Origin: Liolophura sinensis
Lineage: Eukaryota > Mollusca > Polyplacophora > Chitonida > Chitonidae
Assembly: GCF_032854445.1 (NCBI RefSeq)
Contig: NC_088296.1
Span: forward strand, 4,363,246 to 4,427,245
DNA length: 64,000 nucleotides
Reading direction: 5' to 3'
The translations under genes and the position numbers were made by a program. The notes under the pieces are model-generated. The model searched no databases, was not told where the DNA came from, and saw nothing but the letters and a program-made list of their open reading frames with translations. Numbering within the stretch: the stretch's first letter is position 1; each line of letters begins with the position of its first letter. This document shows, one piece after another, positions 1 to 19,938 of this stretch.

Positions 1-1334
1 TTTGCCTATACCATTTATAAAAACCTTGCTTTATATATGTACTCATACACATATATTTACTGTTAGCTGACGTGCAGCATTCTAACGGTACACGCCCTCT
101 CAAAATTGGCCTTTTTTTCCCTTTTACCTATTACAAATATGGAAACGTGTTTTGGTCAAAGAGAAATTTTCTCTCGTTGGGTCAGACGGCCTATTTATAC
201 AAGCACGTGACCCGGGATTCGAATTTCGTCTCTGCTTTCCGCTGTGCCGCAAAAGAAAACATTCCGCGGAAAGTAGATTGACTTGAACGTGAGAACATCA
301 CATAATCACGAATCTGATGTCACGTTTACAATGCGATTTTACACAAATCCAGTGCAATTTTTTACGTTTCTGGTGAATGCCTCCTATTCCTAACAGAAAA
401 GCGGAAGAATCAGAGGCGTTGTGATGCGGTTAACTGTTGCGGCCGAGATTTGTTTCTGTTAATATATAGTCTCCGGATTGTTCTGATGCGGCATGGGTCA
501 GTGGGAGGCGAGGTCCCAAATGGTGTGTGACTAGGGCTAAAGTAGGGCATGCCTGGGTGCGGTTTCTCTATTAGATAGATCCGCCATTCAAAGAGAATAA
601 AAACCACAAAATAGAGACCATTATTCTGTGTTGTATCATTGCATGACTTACGTACTAAGGTGGCCTTTAAGGTCGTGACAAATTCAGGCAAATAAGCGCC
701 ATGATTTTAATCTGTTACGGGTTTAGGGCGTGTCATTGTCTATATACTAACATCTATGAAATACGACTTATTTGCTCACTTGGTCTTTAACATGGCCAGC
801 AGTATTATCAGTATTATGTCGCCGGCTTCTTGTACTTGTATGAGACTAAAAGTCAACACACCAAGGTTTACATCATACATAAATGCTGTTGGTAAAGAGT
901 ACTGCCTCTCACATATTCAGAGGGGTGGGTCGTGCCAATAGCTCGTACAAAACATTTCAAACCTTAACTGGTTCAACCCCAGCAGTGGTTTTTAGGGATT
1001 TCGCGGACTCAACTGATTGGGATGTTGACAGTTGGTGTGTTCTTTCCACGCCGGTTTGCTCCAGATATGAACGTAGCTAGCGAAATTTTAATAAGCATGG
1101 CGTTCAGTTTTAATCAATTAGTAAATAAATCATATATAATCAGATTATTTAATAAAGTTCAAAACAGAAGATGTCCTGCGGAGACATTGCTGTTTGATGT
1201 AAATGCTATTTTCACAACAAACAGATGCTTCTGTATAAGGAGAGACACACATATCGAAACTCAGTTCTTGAAAATTGTTGATAAAAAGTAGCTCTTGCTC
1301 AACATGGAGAATGAGTATAAGGTGTATGAAGATT

Positions 1335-1625
1335 CCTAACCACGAAGAGCACTAGGTGTGGGTTCGATCCCGTCCTTGCGAACGGAATTTGTAGATTCTT
1401 TCGCAGTCACGGTTCGAAGGTTGTTTTTTGACAATGAGTAATCGGTTATTTCGCAGTCCAGTCGTCGTTGGAGACCACTTATCATCCATCAGTACTGACG
1501 TATCCGTACGTGGACAAGTTCGTCAGTTACTTGCCAAAGGTCGGGGGTTTTATCCACGCCAAATCAACGCTGGATCCCAAACTTCCGCAAGGCGCTGTCC
1601 CTTCCCAGGTCGATGACGTCAGAGA
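1335..1625 (+). mobile_element. Candidate tRNA-derived SINE, family D
   Basis: GGGTTCGATCCC near 1361 is a good B-box, and the following stretch through CAGTTACTTGCCAAAGGTCG looks like a SINE body. No clean A-box or tail was seen. Confidence 0.4.
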
Positions 1626-1735
1626 CCACAGTTTACTTGCAGACATCCGGTAACAAGATTACAAACATTGTAATTAATACGTCTTTTAGAGCCTTTGGGA
1701 AAATTCTTTTCTATTTATTTATATATATGCAATTT

Positions 1736-1875
1736 ATTATTATTATTATTATTATTACTATTATTATTATTATGATTATGATGACGATGGCGATGATGAT
1801 GATGACAATGATGATAACGACGACGACGACGACGATGATGACGACGACGATGACGACGATGATGATGATGATTTA
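1736..1875. repeat. Compound trinucleotide microsatellite
   Basis: (ATT)n passing into (GAT)n and (GAC)n over about 140 bp. Confidence 0.9.
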
Positions 1876-2149
1876 CAACCTTCACAAATATTCATCTGGA
1901 TGAAGAAAATAAGTCTATCGTATACAACATAGTAGTTTATGACAATAACTTAATCTATTCTGCCATGACTGGAAGCATTCTGTCAAATTAACGACTTAGA
2001 TAACAAATTACTCCGCTGCATCGGCAAAGAAATATATATACTGATAGAATAATGTGTTTATTTGTATTATTTATGTTGCCGCATATGGCAATTCTCCAAT
2101 TTGTCTATGTACTTAAATATTGTAGAGGTGTTTAGCGTGTTATCTTATC

Positions 2150-2357
2150 ACAATGACCGAAGAGCCACTCGTCAATGCAGTCGGTGTGAATTCAAGCCCA
2201 GTCCATGTTAACGGCCTATACCATTGTTCATTAGGACGTCCGCCAGCAAACTGTTCCAAGAGGCTTTGCTCGGTTTCCTGGTATACTGCCGGCGTCGTAT
2301 AAGTGAAATATCCTTGAGTTCGGGTAACACATCAATCAAATAAATAAATAAATAAAT
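2150..2357 (+). mobile_element. SINE family A, decayed copy
   Basis: Keeps the B-box-like GTGAATTCAAGCCCAG, the GTCGTATAAGTGAAATATCC block and an (AAAT)n tail; the middle is shortened. Confidence 0.65.
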
Positions 2358-4064
2358 ATTAATTGTGTAAATATTCATGCCACCTGGAATGAAGTATTGA
2401 CATGTCTGTAACGGAAGGATTAATAATTAACTCCTTGTCGATCGTCTCAGATCTAACCTTAAAACAGTGAAAAATAACTGTCACTGGACATTGATAGTCG
2501 TAGTCATATGAACTGGTAAGTACGACATAAAATCCCAAGCATACATACATAGACATTCACAGTTGTCAGTTACCAGTCAGCTATGTACGCTGGTCTCACA
2601 AGGAAGGGGGCGTAACTCGGCTGTATCATATGCGTTTTTATTGTTTCTGGCTTAGGCAATGTCTGTTACTGTGTAAAAAACAAAATGAAAGTAACAATGG
2701 ATGGAACGTGATGGGTTATCCTTTTTTTAAGCAGGTCAATGTTTTGTACAAAACAGGTATGCTAACACACCTCTGTTATGACAGCCCGTGTGTTTGAACT
2801 TTGATATTCTAACCACGCTGTTCTTGCGTGAGGAGTTTGTATAAGATTACTGGACCATAGTTTCAAATCATATTAGAAAATGCCGGAGTAATTTGGTACA
2901 TTATATCAGGACGCGAGATTATCTGCGCAAGTCAAAGTGTTGGGATTAAGGCGCCATTAAAACCCCAGTAATTTAAACTGGTCCTTTAGTCTTAAATATT
3001 CAGCCTTTCAATTCGGCTTGAAAGTCTACGGGAAAAAATCGAAAGGATCGGGAAGGGCAGAGAAAAACTGACGGATTCAAGGTTTTAAATCTATCAATAA
3101 TTAATATCAACGTTTACATTAAACCAGTAGTAGAAATTGCAACGTCAGGTGCATGTGGAAATCGCGGGCGTTCATCCGGACTATTCGAGATGCGCTACAG
3201 TGCGGACGTGAACTGGACCGTCATACTCCAGTCACGGCGTCTTGTTCTGTGTTTGTCGTCTATGTTCTTCTCGTATTACATCATCGGGGAACATTTCCGG
3301 TCTAAGTAATTAGAAACTAAGCTACATGTGTGTTGTCTGTTGTTCGTACTTGCCTCTGTGATCACGTTTTGTGGTCAAACTGGGTAATGTAGTACTAGTG
3401 TATTAAGAGAAGAATAGCCAATCTGGCTACACTCGAGTTGGAATTCCGCGGGAAAAAGATACCATATTGCTGCATCCCACGCTGTGATACCTGCACTTGC
3501 TAATGCTGTGTAACTTCATGGAAACTAATGCACATGAATCTGAATTCTGTTGAACAAGCTTATGTCTATCTATCTACCAAGCGAGTGGTGGCAAATCCTC
3601 TTTGGCGTTTACGTCCGGAGTGGAATACCCACAGGGGCTAGCGAAGCGAATTTGATCATTATAGTCTGGTTACATGGGACAAAATGGATGCTCCGATTAA
3701 GGTGTCTAACATTCCCAAATATCAGGGTTTGAAATCAAATAACTACGTGTAAAATTACTTTTGGCCATTTTTAATTCCCGGAAACTGCAGGTTAGTGGCG
3801 TTTTCATTTAACGCGGCCCAAGGAAAGCAACAGTTTAGAATAATCCAGGTCCAAGCCGAGTAGCTTATTGTTTATTCCAGCAATTGCGATGACGATTTGT
3901 GGGCAAACTGGTGACGTACTACTCGTGCATTGCAAGAGAACAATGATAAGTCCAACTTGGACCTGTGTCGCCATTGTGCTTTTGTTTCACCAGAAGTACC
4001 CCCACTAACCCGCGTCTATTCAGGTCAAGGCACACGGGAGTTGGAGACACAGGTTAATTCGACC
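2358..4064. other. Gene-free stretch between SINE copies
   Basis: No supported feature; ordinary AT-rich intergenic DNA downstream of the protease gene. Confidence 0.55.
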
Positions 4065-4376
4065 TGAGATGACTTCGTGGCCGAGGTGGTTAAGCGCAGC
4101 AGCAATGATCCAGGAGTCTACGAACAAATGGTTGCTCTGACGTGAAGTCCAGCTCATGCAGGCTTCCTGTCCGGCCGTACGTGCGAAGGTCAGCCAGGAA
4201 ATTACGGATGATCGTGGGTTTCCCCCGGCCTCTGATCGCTGTCCTCCCACCATAATGCCGGTCGCTGTCGTATAAGTGAAATATTCTTGAGTACGGCGTA
4301 AAACATCAATCAAATAAATAAATAAATAAATCAATAAATAAATCAATATATCAATAAATAAATCAATAAATAAATC
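4065..4376 (+). mobile_element. SINE family A
   Basis: Head TGGCCGAGGTGGTTAAGCG, central GGCCGTACGTGCGAAGG, 3' CTTGAGTACGGCGTAAAACA and a long (AAAT/AATC)n tail. Confidence 0.8.
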
Positions 4377-4645
4377 AACCCGATCATATGATCGTATGAG
4401 CTTAAGACGCGACTCAACTCAACTCACCTGAGCGTACGGAATTGGTGACAATAGCTGAAAGCCATACATAAGATTGTAAGATAGACGGGCATATATGTAA
4501 GAACTGGAGTATGACTCCAGTTGAGTCACGTCTATTGGTCAACAGCGCCTGGGACCGAGCCATACGATAAATTGAGTTTAATTGAATCGCCTCTATATTA
4601 AGCTCCCGCATTTGCTAAGGTATAGTTGTCTAGTCTGGTGACCGG

Positions 4646-5008
4646 CCCGAATAGCACAGTTGGTAGAGCATCCGCTTCGGGACTGGTAGATCCAGGATCA
4701 ATCCTTGATCGAGTCACACCTAAGACTTTAAAAGAGGAAGTTGTAACTTCCTCGCTTGGCGTTCAGCATGAAGGGGATAGTGCAACCAACTGGTTGACCC
4801 GTATCAGTATAATGGCTCGGGCGGGGCAACTTACTTGCCTTCGGTAAGTCGTCTCAATGAACCAGCACTAAATAAAAAAGCAGTGGAAATCCTTCCTGCA
4901 ACAAGGAGGCACATTACACGTACATGCACCCTAATGATTCCTTCGTCGTCATATGACTGAAAAATTGTTGAGTACGGCGTTAAACCCCAAGCACTCACTC
5001 ACTCTAGT
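4646..5008 (+). mobile_element. tRNA-derived SINE, family B (near full length)
   Basis: The head GCACAGTTGGTAGAGC is a tRNA A-box region, followed by a degraded B-box, a long body and a tail ending GTTGAGTACGGCGTTAAACC then CACTCACTCACTC. It shares only the short TTGAGTACGGCGT motif with the commoner SINE. Confidence 0.75.
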
Positions 5009-5208
5009 CTGGTGTATCACACAGTTCAATTTTGAAAACCAAAAAAAGAGAAAAGACACAAGGACTTTTTGTTCCCTGTTCAAATGTGTTTCATAGAAGT
5101 GCTTACGTTTGGTGGAAATTCCCACCGGGGACAACAATACATCCGCGCGAAGACTGGCTTTCTCTGCCATATACAAGTATTTCCATGCACTAATTAATGT
5201 CTAACTGC

Positions 5209-12898
<7,690 letters not shown>

Positions 12899-12977
12899 GT
12901 TGAATCGGACGGCTTATTTTTCGGCTGACAAAGTTTCTCTCAAGTACACCCTCACTTGACCACACCTGGATTTTTCT

Positions 12978-13004
12978 TATCTTTTCCAAGAAGATAAGAT
13001 AAGC
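12978..13004 (-). promoter_or_regulatory. Cluster of GATA motifs upstream of the protease gene
   Basis: Read on the minus strand there are three GATAAG/TTATC-type motifs within about 27 bp (forward TTATCT near 12978 and AGATAAGATAAG at 12992-13003), 80-105 bp upstream of the ATG. GATA factors drive gut and blood-cell genes in many animals. Regulatory use here is inference. Confidence 0.45.
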
Positions 13005-13252
13005 CGTGTTTCCGTTCGGAGACAAAACGTGTCACGGACATTTGTGAGGATTGTTCTAAAGGCCAAAGAGTTATGCTTTACTGACCGACATATGTCTCAA
13101 TGGCTTATTTTACAGTAATGGGTAAGATGTATGTGTCCCATTCTAAAACTTGTTAACGAAATTGGTTTTTTGTTATTGATAAACTATGATTGTTTGGCGT
13201 TTCGGTCTACTTTTGAAAGGCACCATATTTCTTCGTATCCTGCTATATGTGC

Positions 13253-13512
13253 ATTTATTTATTTATTTGATTGGTGTTTTACGCCGTATTCAAGAATATT
13301 TCACTTGTACAACGGCGGCCAGCATTATGGTGGAGGAAACCGTGCAGAACCCAGGAAAACCAGCGACCCAGAAAGCCGGCTGCTGGAAGACATTCTCATG
13401 TATGAATGGAGAGGAATCCAGCATGAGCTGGACTTAAACTAACAGCAATTGCATTGGTGAGATCCTCCTGAGTCATTGTGACTGCATTGGCACACTAACC
13501 ATCACCACGCCT
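13253..13512 (-). mobile_element. SINE family A
   Basis: Inverted copy: (ATTT)n tail, GATTGGTGTTTTACGCCGTA, CGGCGGCCAGCATTATGGTG, then tail of the head with CACTAACCATC. Followed by a poly-C run (13517-13536). Confidence 0.75.
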
Positions 13513-13555
13513 CCTTCCCCCCCCCCCCCCCCCCCTACAAACTACATGCATACCT

Positions 13556-13718
13556 ATTTATTTATTTATTTATTTGATTGGTATTTTACGCCGTACTCAA
13601 GAATATTTCCCTTATACTACGGCTGCCAGCATTATGTGTGGACTTATGTGGTACTATCCACCGCCGTCGTATAACTAAAATATTCTTGAGTATGGCGTAA
13701 AACACCAATCAAATTTTG
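13556..13718. mobile_element. Two SINE family A 3' ends in inverted orientation
   Basis: An inverted 3' block (13556-13640) is followed within about 15 bp by a forward 3' block (13660-13718), forming a natural hairpin of two SINE ends. Confidence 0.65.
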
Positions 13719-14029
13719 TATCATCCATCGTGCGTAGTGTACATCCACGTTTGTCTCATTTATTGATCTAGTAGGAGTTTACAGCCGTATTTAGTAATTT
13801 TTCACGAATTTGACGTCTATTGGGATATGAGAGATCCAGTGTCACTATATTCATTGTGATGTTTGGTGTCTCCGACATCTCTCCACACTGAGGCAGTACT
13901 AGAAATGTAGCAGCACTGGGAGTGAACTCCAAGATGAAGACGTGGGATAATGGTGAAAATGACGTTAGAGGAAACAGACCCCCTGTGATGAGAATAGACT
14001 GAAAGTCAGCGAGCACAGGCGTAAGCATG

Positions 14030-14700
14030 GGTCAGTGAGTCACTGAAAATGAATCAGTAAGAGTGAGCCAGTAAGAGAGGACGTGAGGGTGAGTACGAAA
14101 AAGTGAGTCAGTTAAGGGCAATGAGTTCGTGAGAGTGAGTCATCTAGTGAGAATGAGTCTGTAAGAGTGAGTCCGTGAGAATGAGGTCCTGAGAATTAGT
14201 CAGCTGAGTAAGTGAGTCAGTGAGAGAGAGTGTGAGGGTGAGTTCAAGAAAGTGAGTCAGTTAATGAGAATGAGTCAATGAGGACTGAGTCAGTGAGAGT
14301 GAGTCCCGTGAAAGTGAGTCACTAAGAATGATTCAGTGAGTCAATGAGACTGGGTTTGAGAATGAGATAAAGAGCGGGAGTAACCGCTTAAGGACTGAGA
14401 GAGTAAGGTGTCAGTGACAGTGAGCCAATAAGAGAGAAGGTGTGAGTAAAACTGACGGTAAGGATTAAAGACTGAGTCAGTGACAGTGACTCAATAAGGG
14501 AAGGCTTGTGAGTGTCAGTGAGAGTGTGCACCAGAGAGGAGTTTAGGGTATTTAAGGTTCAGTGAGGTAGTCATGGAGAATGACTCAGTAAGACTGAGAC
14601 TCAGTAAGACTGAGACTCAGTAAGACTGAGACTCAGTAAGACTGAGACTCAGTAAGACTGAGACTCAGTAAGACTGAGTCACAGAGAGTGAGTCTGTGGG
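14030..14700. repeat. Degenerate GAGTCAGTGAGA-type short repeat
   Basis: Purine-rich repeats of GTGAGTCAGTGAGAGTGAGT type, with a purer 17-bp section (GACTGAGACTCAGTAA) at 14580-14680. Intergenic between the protease and the low-complexity protein genes. Confidence 0.8.
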
Positions 14701-15084
14701 TATGGGGGTAAGGACAGGAATGAAAGTTAGTGCATTCGACTGAGCAAGTGGCTGTGTGAATAAAGGCCGTACAAAGAACAAGTCACATTGTCCACAACGC
14801 AACGTGTGCATATTTCAGGACTTTGTCTTCTTTGGCTTCAACGCAACGCTTTGTTTTATGTACTTCGTTTACGGATTGTGCATTTCTTTAACAAAAACGA
14901 GGCTTGGTAGACAGACTTACAAAAGGGTGGCCATGCAGTGGCTGGTGATAACACTTGAGGTACATGTACATATCCTAAAGATCTGAGTGTACCTTATGTA
15001 CTATGACTAACGGGTCTTCGTGCAAGACAAGATCAGTTTTGTGTGAGGTACACATGTAAGAAGTCATTTTAAGGGAGTTTTTAT

Positions 15085-15305
15085 TATATGTACTGTATTA
15101 TCTGAAACATACCCAAAATGTACTGTATTATCTGTTACATACCCAAAATGTACTGTATTTTCTGTGACATACCCAAAATATACTGTATTATCTGTGACAT
15201 ACCCAAATGTACTGTATTATCTGTGACATACCCAAAATGTACTGTATTATCTGTGACATACCCAAAATGTACTGTATTATCTGTGACATACCCAAAATGT
15301 ACCTG
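15085..15305. repeat. 30-bp minisatellite, about 7 copies
   Basis: Units read TGTACTGTATTATCTGTGAC then ATACCCAAAA. Confidence 0.9.
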
Positions 15306-15697
15306 CTGAGCTTTGATGTAACTGTTTCTAGTTTATTTTTCTTTCAAGGAAACACCAGATTAATTGCAGTTTTGTTGTAGGGAGTCACCGGGTAAGTAAA
15401 CAATGATTTAAGGATAAAAATCTATCAGGTTCCAATGTCTTTTGTATAGATGGAAATGTCGAATTAATGGTATGTTTACCCCTCATTGTTGGGTGCCCAA
15501 CATGACATTGCGAAACGATAACCGAGTTTGAATTAGTAATTATATGTCAGAGTTTAGCTCAGCTCAAAATACTACACTGTACTGCGCACTGTATCAGTCC
15601 GCCCATCCTAGCTAGCCTCATAGAAAGTGATTCGGTTCAAAGCTGTGTCCGTGTAGTTCTCAGTGTAGACGCGGGTAGGACATTTTTCAGAACTGTG

Positions 15698-16935
15698 TTA
15701 AACTGCCTGACGTAAAAGCTGCAACAGACTGTGGCCACGTGACGCGCGAGAGGCCAGTAGGGAACGGCGCAGAGGTTCTAAGCCCACTTTCCGTCTCCCT
15801 CGTCGTTTTTTCTTTCCTTTCTCGGCTTTCTTTCTCTCTTTCTCTTCCTTCTTTCTTTTCTTCTTTTCCTCTTTCTCCCTTTCTTTTCTCTCCTTTTTTG
15901 CCCGCTTTTTCTGTTCCTTCAGACACTTCCTCCTTCGCCTTCCGGTGAGTTTAGCGCATGCGTCGTCGTCTTCGTTTATTTTGATGACGGCTGTTGAAGC
16001 CAAAACCTGTGGGGTTGGTGACGTCAAGCTTGGTGGTTGGTCCTCTTCATCTGGCGCCAACGCTGCGGCGTCTTCTTTCAAAACGTCTTCGGCGACCGTC
16101 GTAGTATCAGGGCCTTCGTTTGCTTCCGTAGTGCTGCTTTCACTGTTGGGAACAGCCTTGGTTGTAACATCACTACTAGAGGTACTTGTCTCAGCATTAT
16201 CGGTTGTAGCATCACTACCAGAGCTACTTGTCTCAGCGTTGTTGGTTGTAGCATCACTACTAGAGGTACTCGTCTCTACGTTGTCGCTTGTAGCATCACT
16301 ACTAGAGGTACTTGTCCCGGTGTTGTCGCTTGTAGCATCACTACTAGAGGTACTTGTCTCGGCGTTGTCGGTTGTAGCATCACTACTAGGTGTACTCGTC
16401 TCAGCGTTGTCGGTTGTGGTATCACTACTAGACGTTGTTGTTGCAGTGCTGTCGGTTGTAGAACTGTCGGTGGAGTCGGAGTCCGCGCTAGCTGTACTGT
16501 CGGAGGACCCTGTCGTGGCGCCGCTACTCGCAGGCGTCGGGTCACTCACAATCGATGGTGAATCCGCCTCAGCGTCGGGCTCTTTCAGGGCTGGCGTGTC
16601 AACAACCGCTCCCTGTGGACGCTCCCCCGAGGCAGACTCAGTCATTTCTTCCTCCTCGGGGATAACTTCTCCTCCATCCTCCCCAGACTCTCGACTCTCG
16701 GACTTTCCCCCTTTCTTCTTCTTTCCTTTTTCCTTACTCCCCTTTTCTTTGCTGCCTTTCTCCTTACTTCCTTTTTCCTTGCTTCCTTTCTCCTTGCTTC
16801 CTTTCTCCCGTATGCTCACGTCACATTCGCACTCTGTCTCCTCACTTCCATTCTTACTTTCCTTACTCCCGGAGCCACATTTACATTCCTCACTGCCTTT
16901 TCGGCCTTTCTTCTTCTTCTTTGCGAGAGCAACGC
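15698..16935 (-). CDS. Low-complexity protein exon 2
   Basis: Long exon after acceptor CTACAG. It carries the KEKGS, Ser/Thr/Asp/Asn/Glu and basic regions. Forward 16178-16420 is a 42-bp coding minisatellite whose length keeps the frame. Confidence 0.75.
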
Positions 16936-18658
16936 CTGTAGATGACAATCAAATGTATAATAAGTTCATGAGGTCAGCTGACAGAAAGATTACTGTTCGA
17001 CAATGCGGAGGGAAAATTTCGGTGTGTCACAACATTTGATTTATTTATTTGATTGGTGTTTTACGTCGAACTCAAGTGGGAGGAAACCAGGCAGAGCCTG
17101 GGAAACCCACGACCATCCGCATGTTGCTGGCAGACCTTTCCACTCACGGCCGGAGAGGAAGCCAGCATATTAGTGTCACTACAACAAAAGTGTGAATATG
17201 AAATATTAACGGGATTTGTTTGCGTGATTTTTGGTCATGTTGCTGTTTTTATTTGTATTTACTTTACACAAAACAAATGGCTGTGCAGAAACTTAAATTA
17301 AAACGACCACTTATATCACTAGGCAGTGTGTTTTATTTCTTTTCATTTATTTATTGATTTATTGATTTATTTATTTACATGCACACTGTATGACCACTGA
17401 GAACAAACGATATGGTGATTTATTAACACCACGTCTTAAATCTGAAATGCTATATACAATTTTAATGTTTCACTCAACATTTTGGCAGTGGTGGGGGTGG
17501 GGTGGGGGGAATGCATGAATAATATTTGATTTACATTTTTCAAAGGCTTATTTAACAAAGACATTCAACGTTTTACAATATGCTTAAAAATGCTCTAGTC
17601 TCCCCACATACGGCCGGAAAGGAAGCCAGCATTAGCTCAGCTAGTCTTGAACTCACAGCGACGGTTTTGGTGAGAGGCTGTTGGGTCATTGCACTGTAAC
17701 ATTTCAAGATGTTAGTGCTCGTATTTTACAGCTTTTCAAGTGTTGTACCATTTTTAAAAATTCGAAAATGTGGACAATTTAACATTTTTGTTTTAAGAGA
17801 ACATGTATAGGTTTAGACATCGTTATCAAGCGTTGTTTATTCCTACACTGCAATAAGACCGCACCGATTTACACCCTTTGTGGTCACTCTCCCGTTAAAA
17901 GGGTGCGTTTTTAGTAGTAAGCTGTGGTTGGGTGGAACCTCACAGAAAGGCTAGTGGCAAGTTTCGGAGTTAAGCTAGTTGAAGACTTAACCATTTCAAA
18001 TGAAATAAAATCAGCCATTTCTACAACTCTCAAAGGCTGATAGCATGTTTTATTACACTCTGTTCCCTAGAAAATATTTGTCACTGTTGTGGCATAACGT
18101 ACATACAAAAAGGCGAGGTCCAACTTCCCGTAAATTCATGCCTAAGAAACTAACCAATCTCGCGTTGCGTTATAGTCGCTGTCGTGTAACAAGAGGGTTA
18201 ATTCAGAGCACACCTAATGACGTCGTTTCTATAAATCAAGAAATTACAATATCCAGCTTAATTCAAAATGTGCACAAATTTCCGTACAAGTTGTCCGCTT
18301 TTACAAAACCCCATGTGCACAGGAGGTAGAAGAATGAAGGCTGTTTAAGACAGGGACTGAACAAACACCTGTACCTTAACCTGTAGTAGAAAATTACAAA
18401 AATCGCCCCAAATCGATTCATGTTTAAATTACCGATTTCCCCGTTGTTAATGCAACGGCATTAACGGGTCCTTGCATGGTAACAATCAAATAATTGAGAA
18501 ATGAATAAATAAGGGGGGAAAAAATAAAAACGAAATAATAGCAAATATGTAAATAAATAAGTCAATAAACAAAGAGGCTGATACATAAAAATGAGCCCGT
18601 GCTGTAGCCACTTACCAAGGATAAGAAGAGCGATGAGGAGGATGAGCGTAAGCCTCAT
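15698..18658 (-). CDS. Secreted low-complexity Lys/Ser/Thr-rich protein (2 exons)
   Basis: Exons are 18658-18616 and 16935-15698, joined in phase 1, giving 426 residues. Residues 1-19 form a signal peptide (MRLTLILLIALLILGVALA) split by the intron. Then come a Lys stretch with two Cys pairs (CKC, CEC), KEKGS repeats (about residues 57-85), an acidic stretch, about six copies of a 14-residue repeat like SSSDATTDNAETST (about 183-272), a CAKLTGRRRRKC motif near 341-352, and a strongly basic Lys/Glu/Arg tail. I do not recognise a named family. Such composition is typical of extracellular or mineral-associated matrix proteins and mucin-like secreted proteins; this role is inference. The 3' limit rests only on the stop codon, so a further exon cannot be excluded. 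Confidence 0.75.
16178..16420 (-). repeat. 42-bp coding minisatellite, about 6 copies
   Basis: Encodes the 14-residue Ser/Thr/Asp repeat of the low-complexity secreted protein; the length is a multiple of three, so copy number can vary without shifting the frame. Confidence 0.85.
17041..17176 (-). mobile_element. SINE family A, partial
   Basis: (ATTT)n GATTGGTGTTTTACG, then GGGAGGAAACCAGGCAGAGC and CACGGCCGGAGAGGAAGCCA. It lacks the cental part of the 3' block and lies in the intron of the low-complexity protein gene. Confidence 0.7.
17600..17700 (-). mobile_element. SINE family A, 5' fragment
   Basis: CATACGGCCGGAAAGGAAGC to GAGAGGCTGTTGGGTCATTG matches the inverted head and centre of the reference copy. 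Confidence 0.55.
18616..18658 (-). CDS. Low-complexity protein exon 1: signal peptide start
   Basis: Encodes MRLTLILLIALLIL plus one base and ends at donor GTAAGT. An in-frame upstream ATG would add residues before the hydrophobic core, so this Met is preferred. Confidence 0.75.
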
Positions 18659-18703
18659 GATGACGGAGAGGGGTCGGGATGACAAGGCGCCGCAAGACAC
18701 GGG

Positions 18704-18711
18704 TTTAAATA
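18704..18711 (-). promoter_or_regulatory. TATA-like box of the low-complexity protein gene
   Basis: TATTTAAA on the minus strand, about 46 bp upstream of the ATG, placing a likely transcription start close to the ATG. Confidence 0.4.
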
Positions 18712-19199
18712 CGGCCATTTCCATGGTCGACACGGATTCAAACACCAATCATCTTACCTGTACAGGAATGTCATTAAGGACAGGTAAACAAGTGGAAATT
18801 AAAAGGAGGTCTTAATTACCTGAGCCCGTGTACCTAGAGCTGTTTTAGTTCCCGTAAGTCATCGGCTCCGCACGGACAGTTCCGGGTATACGTGGGGGGT
18901 AGGCGTGCCACGAGCCGTGGTAGGGTGTTCTGACAGGTGTAAAAAAGGGTAAACAAAGCCTGTGCCTGCATTTCACAGGTACGACATAAAGAATTTGCCA
19001 GGGTGCAGACTTAAAAGTGGCAAGAAACAGCTGATTGCATGTCATCAGTGCACAGCAGAGCTCATTCGGTTTGCATCAACTTCTGACCTAGCTTGGGTGT
19101 GATCGGAATTTACAAAGTAGGAGTTAACACAGTTTTGTCTTTATCACACATTACAGGAAAATGGTATGTTTTCACCTCTCATCTTTTATTCATCATCAC

Positions 19200-19460
19200 C
19201 TACCCACATTATTCAGTATTATTCATCCATATTATTGGTTACTTGTTGGCCATATTATTCATTATTACTTGTCCACATTACACAAAACTATCTACCAACG
19301 TTATTCATTATTACTTGTCCATATTACACAAAACTATCTATTAACGTTATTCATACAAAATTACTTGTCCACATTACACAAAACTATCTACCAACGTTAT
19401 TCATTATTACTTGTCCACATTACACAAAACTATCTACCAACGTTATTCATTATTAGATGT
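19200..19460. repeat. 46-bp minisatellite, about 5 copies
   Basis: Units contain ACTTGTCCACATTACACAAA and CTATCTACCAACGTTATTCA. Confidence 0.85.
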
Positions 19461-19670
19461 CCATGTTACAACTAAAATATAGTCCTGCCTAATTATACGG
19501 CCATATTATGCAGTACTTTCTTATATTATTCAACATTAATTGTATACATTAATGAGCATTTGCTGTCAGCATTATTTGACCACATTTTATTCATCATAAG
19601 TCTCCCACACGATTCAACATTATCCTGCAACGTTATTCATTGTTAGTTCCACACATTGAACAACATGGGG

Positions 19671-19938
19671 CCTCCGTGGCTCAGTTGGTTAGCCCGCTAG
19701 CGCAGCGCAATGACCCAGGAGTCTCTCACCAATGCGGTCGCTGTGAGTTCAAGTCCAGCTCATGCTGGCTTTCTCTCCGGCCGTACGTGGGAAGGTCTGC
19801 CAGCAACCTGCGGATGGTCGTGGGTTTCCCCCGGGCTGTGCCCGGTTTCCACCCACCACAATGCTGGCCGCCGTCGTATAAGTGAAATATTCTTGAGTAC
19901 GGCGTAAAACACCAATCAAAAAAAAAAAAAAAAAAAAT
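19671..19938 (+). mobile_element. tRNA-derived SINE, family A (full length, reference copy)
   Basis: It has head GGGGCCTCCGTGGCTCAGTT, B-box GAGTTCAAGTCC, a central block with CTCCGGCCGTACGTGGGAAG, the 3' block CTTGAGTACGGCGTAAAACA and a poly-A tail. It is the least decayed copy here and the reference for the other family-A entries. Confidence 0.85.

Larger units (their letters stand above)
1..2149. other. Gene-free left flank
   Basis: Apart from the candidate SINE at 1335 and the trinucleotide repeat at 1736 I see no exon, RNA gene or conserved block. Reading frames are short and without recognisable motifs. Confidence 0.6.

Noticed and set aside
15945-17039. Plus-strand 364-codon frame opposite the low-complexity protein
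   Set aside because: It is the complement of a repetitive exon whose minus-strand reading has a signal peptide exon joined in phase.
19671-19760. tRNA gene
   Set aside because: The A-box and B-box are present but the arms do not pair well and the sequence continues into a SINE body and tail; the same holds for 4646 and 34980-35330.
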